From an uncultured Clostridia bacterium (GTDB lineage Bacteria > Bacillota > Clostridia > TANB77 > CAG-508): a DNA stretch of 10,529 bases. The stretch's first letter is position 1. Each line of letters starts with the position of its first letter. The notes under the pieces are model-generated. The model saw only the letters and a list, made by a program, of their open reading frames with translations, was not told the origin of the DNA and did not search any database. Position numbers and translations under genes: made by a program. Shown here in pieces: positions 1-7,618 of the stretch. The stretch lies in contig CAKPKZ010000050.1 of NCBI GenBank assembly GCA_934167435.1, forward strand, positions 1 through 10,529, given 5' to 3'.

Positions 1-225
1 ACACCATTCTTCAATGGATATAGACCACAATTCTACTTCAGAACAACAGACGTTACAGGTGTTATCGAATTACCTGCTGGAACAGAAATGGTAATGCCAG
101 GAGATAACATCACAATGGAAATCGAACTTATTACACCAATCGCTATCGAAAAAGGATTAAGATTCGCTATTCGTGAAGGTGGTAGAACAGTAGGTTCAGG
201 TGTTGTTGCTGACATTATTGAATAA
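1..225 (+). CDS. tuf: Elongation factor Tu, C-terminal fragment (5' end outside window)
   Basis: This is the last 74 codons of EF-Tu, the GTPase that carries aminoacyl-tRNA to the ribosome. The reading frame is open from base 1 and ends at TAA 223-225, so only the 5' part is missing because of the window edge. The piece corresponds to the end of domain 2 to domain 3 and contains hallmark EF-Tu strings: NGYRPQFYFRTTDVTG, the MVMPGDN turn, and RFAIREGGRTVGSGVV near the C terminus. Codon use is richer in GGT, ATC and GCT than in the downstream genes, as expected for a very highly expressed gene. It is followed within 12 bases by a terminator. Identification is from direct recognition of the sequence; there is little room for an alternative. 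Confidence 0.97.
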   Translation, partial: TPFFNGYRPQFYFRTTDVTGVIELPAGTEMVMPGDNITMEIELITPIAIEKGLRFAIREGGRTVGSGVVADIIE

Positions 226-236
226 TATAAAATATT

Positions 237-266
237 AAAAGGCAGGGATTTATTCCTGTCTTTTAA
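237..266 (+). terminator. Rho-independent terminator after tuf
   Basis: A 10-bp stem, AAAAGGCAGG (237-246) pairing with CCTGTCTTTT (255-264) with one G-U pair, closes an 8-base loop. The downstream arm ends in a short T-run. It lies 12 bases after the tuf stop and separates tuf from the plsX promoter. Confidence 0.8.
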
Positions 267-302
267 CATGTGGTCAGAAAAATTTAAAATTGGAAAAAAC
301 TA

Positions 303-331
303 TTGATTTTTTACAAAAATAATACTAAAAT
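303..331 (+). promoter_or_regulatory. Sigma-A-type promoter for plsX
   Basis: TTGATT (303-308) and TAAAAT (326-331) are separated by exactly 17 bp, close to the TTGACA/TATAAT consensus. Initiation would fall near 338, giving a leader of about 44 nt before plsX. No FapR-like inverted repeat is visible around it. Confidence 0.65.
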
Positions 332-381
332 AGATATATTATAAATAAAATGTAAAAGGCATATAAATAGGAGGAACTAAA

Positions 382-1407
382 ATGAAAATACTTTTAGATG
401 CAATGGGTGGAGATAATGCACCAGATGCCAATATAAAAGGAGCAATTAATGCAATTAATAAAGTAAATGCTGAAGTTATATTAATTGGAAAAGAAGAAGT
501 ATTAAGAAATAGAATTAAAGAAATATATAACAAGGAATTAGAAGACATAACAGATAAAATAAAAATAAAAAATGCAACTGAAACAATAGAAATGGAAGAC
601 ACACCAACACTTGCAATAAAACATAAAAAAGATTCATCAATGGTAGTAGGGTTTAAAATGTTAAAAGAAGGTCAAGGGGACGTGTTTATATCAGCAGGAA
701 ATTCAGGAGCATTATTAACAGGTGCAACATTATTAGTTGGTAGAATAAAAGGAATAGATAGACCAGCATTAGCAGGAATATTACCTGCATATAAAAGTAG
801 ATTACTTCTAATAGATTCAGGAGCAAACACAAATTGCAAACCAATAAACTTATTACAATTTGCCCAAATGTCCACAATATATCTACGTACAACTTTCGGA
901 ATAGAAAAGCCAGCAATTGGATTGTTAAATATTGGAACAGAAGAAACAAAAGGAAATGAATTAGTAAAAGAAACATATAAGTTATTAAAAGAAAAATCAG
1001 AAGAATTAGATATTAATTTTGTAGGAAATGTTGAAGGTAGAGATGCCTTTTCAGGAAAAATAGATGCAATAGTTTCAGATGGATTTACAGGAAATGTATT
1101 CCTAAAAGCAGTAGAAGGACTAGGAAAATTTGTAAAAAAATCACTAACTGAAAGTTTAACTAAAAATATATTTGCTAAAATAGCATCAATACCAGCGCTT
1201 CCTGGAATAAAAAGATTTACAAAAACAGTTGATTACAAAACATATGGTGGAGCATTATTTCTTGGAGTAAAAAAACCTGTTGTAAAAGCCCATGGAAGCA
1301 GTGATGAAAGACTATTTGAATATACAATATTACAAGCTGAAAAATTTGTAGAAAACAAAGCAGTAGATAAAATGATAGAAGAATTTGAACATTCAGTACA
1401 AAAATAA
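382..1407 (+). CDS. plsX: Phosphate acyltransferase PlsX
   Basis: PlsX converts acyl-ACP and inorganic phosphate to acyl-phosphate, the donor for PlsY in the first step of glycerolipid synthesis; it acts as a peripheral membrane enzyme. The 341-residue length is normal for the family. Visible hallmarks in order are DAMGGD at residues 6-11, GNSGAL at 106-111, DSGANT at 145-150, NIGTEETKG at 183-191, VSDGFTGNV at 231-239 and KAHGSS at 302-307. The ATG at 382 is preceded by AGGAGG (369-374) at good spacing, which fixes the start. It lies 121 bp upstream of acpP, which encodes the carrier that delivers its substrate. There is no terminator between them, so read-through into acpP is possible in addition to the acpP promoter. 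Unusually, the upstream neighbour is tuf rather than the common rpmF. Identification is secure. Confidence 0.97.
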   Translation: MKILLDAMGGDNAPDANIKGAINAINKVNAEVILIGKEEVLRNRIKEIYNKELEDITDKIKIKNATETIEMEDTPTLAIKHKKDSSMVVGFKMLKEGQGDVFISAGNSGALLTGATLLVGRIKGIDRPALAGILPAYKSRLLLIDSGANTNCKPINLLQFAQMSTIYLRTTFGIEKPAIGLLNIGTEETKGNELVKETYKLLKEKSEELDINFVGNVEGRDAFSGKIDAIVSDGFTGNVFLKAVEGLGKFVKKSLTESLTKNIFAKIASIPALPGIKRFTKTVDYKTYGGALFLGVKKPVVKAHGSSDERLFEYTILQAEKFVENKAVDKMIEEFEHSVQK

Positions 1408-1426
1408 AAATTAATTACAAATATAC

Positions 1427-1455
1427 TTGACAAATAATAAAACATATAATATAAA
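1427..1455 (+). promoter_or_regulatory. Strong sigma-A-type promoter for acpP
   Basis: A perfect TTGACA -35 box (1427-1432) lies 17 bp from TATAAA (1450-1455). Initiation near 1462 would give a leader of about 67 nt containing the two hairpins described separately. A dedicated strong promoter fits the high demand for acyl carrier protein. Confidence 0.75.
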
Positions 1456-1481
1456 TTATTTATATAATAAATAGTAAAAAT

Positions 1482-1525
1482 CAAATGAATAAATCATTTG
1501 CAAACTCGAGGGGAGGTGAACTCGA
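1482..1525 (+). promoter_or_regulatory. Structured acpP leader: two adjacent hairpins, the second holding the Shine-Dalgarno sequence in its loop
   Basis: The first element is a perfect 7-bp inverted repeat, CAAATGA (1482-1488) and TCATTTG (1494-1500), with a 5-base loop. The second is TCGAG (1506-1510) pairing with CTCGA (1521-1525) around a 10-base loop, GGGAGGTGAA, which contains the acpP Shine-Dalgarno sequence (GGAGGTGA, 1512-1519). The start codon at 1529 is three bases past the second stem. The pairing is read directly from the sequence. A regulatory role is inference: the first repeat could equally be a DNA operator, and the 5-bp stem is weak. Confidence 0.45.
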
Positions 1526-1528
1526 AAA

Positions 1529-1768
1529 ATGAGTTCAGAAGAAATTTTTGAAAAAGTAAAAGGAATAATCGTTGAACAATTAGGTGTTACAGAAGCAACA
1601 GTAACAATGGAAGCATCATTTATCGATGATTTAGGAGCTGATTCTTTAGATATAGTTGAATTAATAATGGCATTAGAAGAAGAATTTGACATAGAAATAC
1701 CAGACGCAGATGCTGAAAAAGTTGTAACAGTAGGTGACGTTGTAGATTACATAAAAGAAAATGTTTAA
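1529..1768 (+). CDS. acpP: Acyl carrier protein
   Basis: ACP carries growing acyl chains as thioesters on 4'-phosphopantetheine during type II fatty-acid synthesis and donates them to PlsX. The 79-residue, strongly acidic protein shows the canonical helix II motif DDLGADSLDIVELIMALEEE, with Ser39 in the DSL triplet as the phosphopantetheine attachment site, followed by IPDADAEKVVTVGDVVDYI. Length and motif are typical of bacterial ACP. ATG 1529 follows a strong GGAGGTGA (1512-1519). The gene has its own promoter and a terminator directly after the stop. In many Clostridia acpP is followed by rnc and smc; here it meets a convergent carboxypeptidase gene instead. Identification is secure. Confidence 0.98.
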   Translation: MSSEEIFEKVKGIIVEQLGVTEATVTMEASFIDDLGADSLDIVELIMALEEEFDIEIPDADAEKVVTVGDVVDYIKENV

Positions 1769-1770
1769 AA

Positions 1771-1799
1771 AAAAAGAGCATATGCTCTTTTTAATTTTT
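1771..1799. terminator. Bidirectional terminator between acpP and the convergent carboxypeptidase gene
   Basis: An 11-bp perfect inverted repeat, AAAAAGAGCAT (1771-1781) and ATGCTCTTTTT (1782-1792), is flanked by an A-run on the left and a T-run on the right, so it can terminate transcription in both directions. It starts three bases after the acpP stop (1766-1768) and overlaps the minus-strand stop codon at 1791-1793. The symmetric CATATG centre means the RNA loop must take some of the central pairs. Confidence 0.85.
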
Positions 1800-3044
1800 T
1801 AAAATAATAGAATAATAATTATGAAGAAACATAGAAAAATAATCAGAAATGTTTCTTTTATTTATGTCTGAATCAGATAAAATATTGCAACTATAAATAA
1901 TATCATTTCCATTTTTTATATTAATACATCCAACAACATCATTTTTAAATACAGGAGCAACCAAATTATTATTAACATATACATCTGTAGAAATGTTTTT
2001 TATATCAGTATTCAAAATAGCAATATTATTATATTTTAAAGTATCTAATTTTAAATCAATATTTTTAAAAGTCGCTTTTACTATATTTATTTTATTATAA
2101 TTATCTTTTTTCCAATTATCAAAATCTACATTTAATATATTTGAAATATTAACATTAGAATAATTTGCAAAAACATATTCTATTAATTTAATACTATCTT
2201 TTGTTCTAAAACTTTTTGTGTCGGCTCCCAGCACTACACAAATAATATCTAAATTTTCTCTTTTGCATGCAGTAACTAAACATCTATTGGCACCATTTGT
2301 AAATCCGGTTTTTATTCCATAAACACCATTTAAAACTCCTAATAATTCGTTTGTGTTGTGTAAAGATTTTGAATAGTCATTAATTGTTATAGAGGTATAC
2401 TTAGTATTAACTATCTTAGCAAAGGTTTCGTTTTTTAATGCATAATTACTTAACAAAGCAAGTTCATATGCAGTTGTATAATGCTCATCTTTATCTAACC
2501 CATGTGGAGTTACAAAATGTGTATTTAATAAACCTAAATCATTAGCCTTAGAATTCATTAAAACAGCAAATTCTTCAACGCTTCCACCAACATGTTCTGC
2601 TAGGGCAACAGCAGCATCATTTCCAGAACATAACATTAGACCATACAATAAATTGTTTACAGTAATTTGATCATTTGTTTTTAACCCTAATCTAGATCCA
2701 CCTGTTCCAGCAGCCTTTTTTGAAATAGTAACAACATCATCTAAATTAGCATTTTCTATTACAACTAAAGCAGTCATAATTTTGGTTGTTGATGCCATTT
2801 TTCTTTTTTCTTTTTCATTTTTTCCATATAAAATAGTATTTGAACTTCTATCAATAACAACAGCAGCTCTAGAGTTAATATCAGGTATATCGTTAACGTT
2901 AGAAGATGTCTCCGATATTTTTTCATAGATATTAGTGTCATCTACAATATAGTCAATATCATCACAATAAACAATATAAGGAAAAATAAAAGAAAAAATC
3001 ATTACTACAATAATACATAATGATAATTTTAAATATTTAAACAT
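1791..3044 (-). CDS. D-alanyl-D-alanine carboxypeptidase (serine peptidase S11 family, low-molecular-weight PBP)
   Basis: This enzyme removes the terminal D-Ala from peptidoglycan stem peptides, limiting cross-linking; it acts outside the membrane. All three active-site motifs are present and well spaced: STTK at residues 85-88 (Ser85 nucleophile, Lys88), SGN at 140-142 and KTG at 245-247. Residues 1-27 form a signal peptide (basic start, long hydrophobic run, cut near YC-DD). Residues from about 300 to 390 match the position of the PBP5-type beta domain. The last 19 residues (ISDYFSMFLHNYYSIILKN) look like an amphipathic membrane-associating helix, typical of this family. The 417-residue length is normal. 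The start ATG (3044) has AGGTGA at 3049-3054 on the minus strand. Which paralogue (DacA-, DacB- or DacF-like) cannot be decided from sequence alone. No convincing promoter was found for it in the 3045-3169 gap. Confidence 0.93.
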   Translation of the reverse strand: MFKYLKLSLCIIVVMIFSFIFPYIVYCDDIDYIVDDTNIYEKISETSSNVNDIPDINSRAAVVIDRSSNTILYGKNEKEKRKMASTTKIMTALVVIENANLDDVVTISKKAAGTGGSRLGLKTNDQITVNNLLYGLMLCSGNDAAVALAEHVGGSVEEFAVLMNSKANDLGLLNTHFVTPHGLDKDEHYTTAYELALLSNYALKNETFAKIVNTKYTSITINDYSKSLHNTNELLGVLNGVYGIKTGFTNGANRCLVTACKRENLDIICVVLGADTKSFRTKDSIKLIEYVFANYSNVNISNILNVDFDNWKKDNYNKINIVKATFKNIDLKLDTLKYNNIAILNTDIKNISTDVYVNNNLVAPVFKNDVVGCINIKNGNDIIYSCNILSDSDINKRNISDYFSMFLHNYYSIILKN

Positions 3045-3108
3045 GAAATCACCTATAAATATATATTAAAAAATTTAGATATATATTACACATAAAAATC
3101 TTAATATA

Positions 3109-3137
3109 TTGATTTTAAAACTAAAATATAATATAAT
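3109..3137 (+). promoter_or_regulatory. Near-consensus sigma-A promoter for the large surface protein
   Basis: TTGATT (3109-3114), a 17-bp spacer and a perfect TATAAT (3132-3137) lie in the divergent gap. Initiation near 3144 leaves a short leader of about 26 nt, so there is no room for a riboswitch. The strength of the boxes suggests substantial basal expression. Confidence 0.75.
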
Positions 3138-3154
3138 TATTACAGGATAAATAT

Positions 3155-3172
3155 AAGGAGAAGGAATAAGTG
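3155..3172 (+). promoter_or_regulatory. Ribosome binding site fixing a GTG start
   Basis: AAGGAG (3155-3160) precedes a GTG at 3170 by nine bases. The GTG opens an ideal signal peptide (MNIKK followed by a hydrophobic run), and no in-frame ATG lies between the promoter and this point, so GTG is the start. Confidence 0.85.
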
Positions 3173-6100
3173 AATATTAAAAAAATATTATTCATAATAA
3201 GTATATTAATAGTAAATTTAATAATAGCTAATATATCATTTGCTTCTTATGATACTCCAATATATTTAGGTGTTACAGAATTAAAAACAGAAACTGTGCC
3301 AAACATAGGATATGCTATAGAAACACCTAATTCTAGTAAAAAGCTAGAAAAAATATGGAATATTGTGAAATATACACAAGAAGACTCTAATGACCCAACA
3401 GAAGCAAATTTTTATAGTGCAAAAACAGGAATAGGTTTTTCAAACACACATAAAATTGCAAGTTACGATAAAAAATTTAATTTAAAAACAGAAAAAGACA
3501 AAATAAAAGACCAAAATCAAATACTTGCTAATTTAGTTAATAGTAAACAATATAATAATTTATTAGCATTAATAGATATAATGTATATACCAGAAGAACC
3601 AAATCAAGAAGAAAAAGACAAGTTTTTAGAAAAAGCTAATATAAATAAAAACGACTGGGATGTTGAATTAACAAATGACGATATAGAAGCAATACAACAA
3701 GCAGCAATATGGTATTTTACAAATTACGATAATGAAGCGGAACTTAATAAATATGAAGCCTCAAAATGGCTTTATTACACAAGTAATGGAAACATATACA
3801 AAAACTTAAGTGAATACGCCGCAAATGGGGAACAAAACGAAGGAGAACAAAGGCAAAAACAAGCAGAAATATTATATAAATATTTAATAGATACAGCAAA
3901 TTCTAATGCAATTAATTATGAAAATGAAATTGAAATAGAAGAACCTATAACAATAAATACAAAAATACTAAATTCACAAACTACACAGGACTACTACATA
4001 TTAGGCCCACTAAATATAAAACAAAACAACAACTTAACATATAGCATAAATATAACTATAAAAAATCAAGATGATATCGATATATCTAATAAAATGAAAT
4101 TATTAGATAGCAATAAAAACGAAACTGAAAAGAAAATAGAAGAATTAGTAGGAGAAAATTTTTATATTAAAATACCAAAAGAGCAAACAAAAACAATTAA
4201 TTTAGAAATAAATGCAACATACAAAATAACAAATGCAATTATATATGCATCAAGTACAAACAACCAAGAGCAACCAGTAATATTTATAGAAAATGAGAAT
4301 AAACCCATAAGCGTACAATTAAGTGTAACACCAGAACAAAAATCATTTGACTTAGCATTAAGGCAATATATAACAAAAATAAACCAAACACAATTAGTAA
4401 ATACACGTGTACCAAATGTTAATATAGAAACTTTAAAATCAGAAACTACTGCATCATATAAACACAGAAAAGATCCTGTAGTTGTAGAAAAAGGAGATAT
4501 AGTAACATATAAATTAACAATATATAATGAAGGACAAAAAGAAGGTAGAGCAAGCAAAATAATAAATCAGCTGCCAGAAGGGCTTAAATTTAGCAAGGTA
4601 GTAAGTGGGGACTTTACCAAGGTAAATTATGATGAGGAAAATAATAGAGTAGAGCTAATAAAGAGTAGTAACAACAATTTAAAAGGATACAATGTAAACA
4701 ACACAAAATTAGAATCTGAAACAATAGAAATAGAATGCGAAGTAATTGCTAACGAAGATGAAGAAAAAGAAAAATTATTAACTAATATCGCATGGATATC
4801 AGAAGAAATTGATGCAGAAGATAATAAAATAATAACTAATCAGACCAATCAAGACAGAGATTCTGAGCCACAAACATGCTTAAATGCTAAAAAAAATAAT
4901 ATGACAAATTATAAAGGAGTAAGAAATAAAGAAGACTTAACAGATTCAGAATATTACTATAAAGGGCAACAAGATGACGATGACTTTGAAAAATTAATAA
5001 TAATTCCAAAAAGGTTTGACTTAAAATTAATAAATCGTGTAGTAGAAGTTAATGGTGAGCCAATAGAAGAAAGAATAAAAAAAGTTGATGCAAGTAAAAT
5101 AAATACGCTAAACCAAGAAGGAAAAACAATAACAACAGGAGATTATACTGTTAATAAAAATCCAGTATCTGTAAAAAAAGGTGATATAATTAAATATACT
5201 TTCAGAATATATAACGAAGGAAATGCAGACGGATATGCTTCTGAAATTAAAGAAAGTATACCAGAAGGTTTAGAATTTTTATACACAGAAGATTTAGCAA
5301 ACAGTACTTCTTTGTCTGAAATAGAGAAAAAAGCCATAGAATATAACAATTCTATGTTATGGCAAATTTCAAATACAGATGAAAATATGAAAATATCTGA
5401 GGTATCAACCCAATATCTATCTAAAGAAAGTGAGATAGAATCAAATGCAAATTTAATAAAAGCATTTGGCACTAATGATGGAACTAAAACCGAGAATAAT
5501 ATATCATATAAAGAAGTATCTATAATGTTAAAGGTTATATCAGATGATGTAACAGGAACTGTTATACAAAATGAAGCATGTATTTCTAAAAATTCAGATA
5601 AAAATGGACAAGACATAAAAGACAGAGATTCAGATCCACAACAATGGATAAAATATGAAGACGACGAAGATTATGACAGTGTAAAACTACAATCATATGA
5701 TTTAGCATTAAGAGAATTTGTTATTGCAGTAAGCAAAAATGAAGATATAAGCGAGGCAGATTATTTAAAAAATGCAAATGGTAGTTATAAAAGAGCACCA
5801 CAAGTAGACACTTCTAAACTAAACACAGAAGATGAAAACAAAAAAATGATTACAACTGCAACATATAACCAAACAAAAACACCAGTATCTGTTATGAAAG
5901 AAGATATTGTTGTATATATGCTAAGAGTATACAACGAAGGTGAAATAGATGCATATGCAAGCGAAGTAACTGTTCATTTACCACAATATTTAGAATTTAT
6001 AGACAATAAGTTTAATAAAAAATATAATTGGCAAATATTAGAAGATGGCAAAACTGTAAAATCAAACTATTTAACAAATTCTAAGATCCCAAAAGCAGTA

Positions 6101-7588
6101 AAAAATGAACAAGAAACAATGGTGCTAAGTTATAAAGATGTACCTATAATGTGCAAAGTAAGTTCTAAAGCCAAAACAGATGAAGTAATAACAAACATAG
6201 CAGAAATATCTGATTATAAAGACGAGAATAAGAAAGACATAAATGACAGAGATTCTCAAAAATCAAATATAGAATTACCAAAACAAAGTGATTTGCCAAA
6301 TTATAAAGATAATGAAAATGGAACATATATAAAAGGCAATCAAGACGATGATGACTTTGAAAAAGTAGTTATAAAGAAATTTGACTTAGCAATAAAAACA
6401 TTTATAACACAAATAAATAATAACGAAATATCAAATAGAACAAATATTACGAATAAAAGTCAAAATCCAATAAGTGTGCTAACAAATGACACAGTAACAT
6501 ATACAATAAGACTGTATAACGAAGGTAAAGTAAATGGTTATGCTTCTAAAGTAACTAGTGATATACCAAAAGGATTGGAATTTATACAAGATGATGATAT
6601 TAATAAAACATATAAATGGAAAATGATAGACACAGAAGGTAAAGAGACTAACAATATAAATAATGCTGTTAAAATTACAACTGATTATGCGTCAAAAGAA
6701 CAAGGGGAGACAAGAGCAAAAGAATCAAATAAGTTTAATAAAAATGACGCTATATTAAAAGCAGCAGATTCCAACAATGAAATTATACAGCCAGACTCTG
6801 ATTATATAGATTTAAAGCTAAACTTTAAAGTTACAAACACAGATGCAGAAAATAATATAGTAATAACTTCTTCACAAATTGTAGAAACGCAAGATGAAAA
6901 TGGAAATAAAATAGAAGATGACAACAAAGAAAACAACAACGAAGATAAAGAATATGCAAAAATAATATATTTTCATCTAAACGTAAAAAACAGTTTAGCA
7001 CAAACAATATTTGTAGAAAATGGAAAAGAAAATATAACTAATATAGAAGACCAGTCAGATAGTAATAATAAAAAAGCAGAGAAAGTAGAATTAGACAGCA
7101 ATAAATTAGAAAATACAACAGTTAAATTTAAGTATTCTATAAGAGTAACAAATGAAGGAGACATACCTGGATATGCAACAGAAATAATAGATTATATACC
7201 AGAAGGACTAAAATTTGTAAAAGAAGATAATACTGGTTGGGAAGAAAAAGAAAATAATACAATAATAACAACAACACTAAAAAATAAATTATTGCAACCA
7301 GGAGAATATAAAGATATAGACATAACATTAACTTGGATAAATGGAAAAGAAAATATAGGGTTAAAAACTAATACAGTAGAAATATCAGAATATAAAAATA
7401 ATCAAAATGTAAAAGATACAAGTTCAAACTCAAATAATACAAACCAAACTGAAAATACTAATGAGTCACAAGTATTAATTACACTTTCTACAAATAGAAT
7501 AAAAATTTATATTATTATAGGATTTATAGCAATAATAATAGTTTCTATAGTAATAATAATAGTAAAAAAATATATGTTAAAAAATTAG
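3170..7588 (+). CDS. Large secreted, membrane-anchored surface protein: thioester-type domain followed by five DUF11-like modules
   Basis: This is a probable adhesin of 1472 residues with a GTG start. Residues 1-25 are a signal peptide (cut near SFA-SY). Residues 27-250 resemble the Cys-Gln thioester (TQXA) domain: IQQAAIWYFTN (175-185) carries the expected Gln177, but the stretch FYSAKTGIGF (81-90) has Ser83 where I expect the bond-forming Cys, and no Cys occurs before residue 523. Residues 260-385 look like the Ig-like domain that follows such domains. Five modules follow (about 391-608, 609-838, 839-1066, 1067-1262, 1263-1435), built around F/Y-D-L-x-L, P-V-S-V-x-K-x-D, Y-N-E-G-x-x-x-G-Y-A-S and P-E-G-L-E-F. 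DRDS (562, 818, 1026) plus an acidic run (602, 830, 1059) close modules 1-3. A transmembrane helix at 1444-1466 with a basic tail anchors the C terminus; there is no LPXTG sortase motif. The domain classes are recognised by pattern; ligand and role are unknown. Confidence 0.85.
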   Translation: MNIKKILFIISILIVNLIIANISFASYDTPIYLGVTELKTETVPNIGYAIETPNSSKKLEKIWNIVKYTQEDSNDPTEANFYSAKTGIGFSNTHKIASYDKKFNLKTEKDKIKDQNQILANLVNSKQYNNLLALIDIMYIPEEPNQEEKDKFLEKANINKNDWDVELTNDDIEAIQQAAIWYFTNYDNEAELNKYEASKWLYYTSNGNIYKNLSEYAANGEQNEGEQRQKQAEILYKYLIDTANSNAINYENEIEIEEPITINTKILNSQTTQDYYILGPLNIKQNNNLTYSINITIKNQDDIDISNKMKLLDSNKNETEKKIEELVGENFYIKIPKEQTKTINLEINATYKITNAIIYASSTNNQEQPVIFIENENKPISVQLSVTPEQKSFDLALRQYITKINQTQLVNTRVPNVNIETLKSETTASYKHRKDPVVVEKGDIVTYKLTIYNEGQKEGRASKIINQLPEGLKFSKVVSGDFTKVNYDEENNRVELIKSSNNNLKGYNVNNTKLESETIEIECEVIANEDEEKEKLLTNIAWISEEIDAEDNKIITNQTNQDRDSEPQTCLNAKKNNMTNYKGVRNKEDLTDSEYYYKGQQDDDDFEKLIIIPKRFDLKLINRVVEVNGEPIEERIKKVDASKINTLNQEGKTITTGDYTVNKNPVSVKKGDIIKYTFRIYNEGNADGYASEIKESIPEGLEFLYTEDLANSTSLSEIEKKAIEYNNSMLWQISNTDENMKISEVSTQYLSKESEIESNANLIKAFGTNDGTKTENNISYKEVSIMLKVISDDVTGTVIQNEACISKNSDKNGQDIKDRDSDPQQWIKYEDDEDYDSVKLQSYDLALREFVIAVSKNEDISEADYLKNANGSYKRAPQVDTSKLNTEDENKKMITTATYNQTKTPVSVMKEDIVVYMLRVYNEGEIDAYASEVTVHLPQYLEFIDNKFNKKYNWQILEDGKTVKSNYLTNSKIPKAVKNEQETMVLSYKDVPIMCKVSSKAKTDEVITNIAEISDYKDENKKDINDRDSQKSNIELPKQSDLPNYKDNENGTYIKGNQDDDDFEKVVIKKFDLAIKTFITQINNNEISNRTNITNKSQNPISVLTNDTVTYTIRLYNEGKVNGYASKVTSDIPKGLEFIQDDDINKTYKWKMIDTEGKETNNINNAVKITTDYASKEQGETRAKESNKFNKNDAILKAADSNNEIIQPDSDYIDLKLNFKVTNTDAENNIVITSSQIVETQDENGNKIEDDNKENNNEDKEYAKIIYFHLNVKNSLAQTIFVENGKENITNIEDQSDSNNKKAEKVELDSNKLENTTVKFKYSIRVTNEGDIPGYATEIIDYIPEGLKFVKEDNTGWEEKENNTIITTTLKNKLLQPGEYKDIDITLTWINGKENIGLKTNTVEISEYKNNQNVKDTSSNSNNTNQTENTNESQVLITLSTNRIKIYIIIGFIAIIIVSIVIIIVKKYMLKN
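4340..7474 (+). repeat. Five tandem DUF11-like (conserved repeat domain) modules within the surface protein
   Basis: Five copies of a module of about 170-230 residues are visible in the translation; the YNEG signature recurs at residues 452, 681, 921 and 1116, and as TNEG at 1327. The copies have diverged strongly at the DNA level, so this is an old duplication rather than a recent slippage product. Modules 4 and 5 lack the DRDS motif: module 4 has a generic Asp/Asn/Glu-rich stretch instead, and module 5 reads VKDTSSN followed by an Asn/Thr/Ser-rich stalk leading to the membrane helix. DUF11-type modules typically form extended rods of Ig-like folds; that the rod presents the N-terminal domain away from the cell is inference. 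Confidence 0.75.
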
Positions 7589-7610
7589 GGAGGGCTCCCT
7601 AATTTTTTTT
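7580..7610 (+). terminator. Rho-independent terminator overlapping the surface protein stop codon
   Basis: A 10-bp stem, AAATTAGGGA (7582-7591) with TCCCTAATTT (7596-7605), closes a 4-base loop (GGGC) and runs into eight T residues (7603-7610). The left arm contains the TAG stop codon (7586-7588). It is strong and well formed. Confidence 0.92.
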
Positions 7611-7618
7611 AAAATTCA

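Noticed and set aside
303..381. FapR operator in front of plsX
   Set aside because: The typical TTAGTACC-type inverted repeat is not present; only AATACTAAAAT resembles half of it.
3095..3116. Inverted repeat AAAATC-N10-GATTTT overlapping the -35 box of the surface gene
   Set aside because: It is only 6 bp with a long AT loop in an extremely AT-rich gap, so it is expected by chance.
5143..5616. Open frame of 157 codons on the minus strand inside the surface protein gene
   Set aside because: It lies wholly opposite a well-supported coding frame, gives a hydrophobic Ser/Phe/Ile-rich translation typical of the complement of Lys/Glu/Asn codons, and has no recognisable domain.
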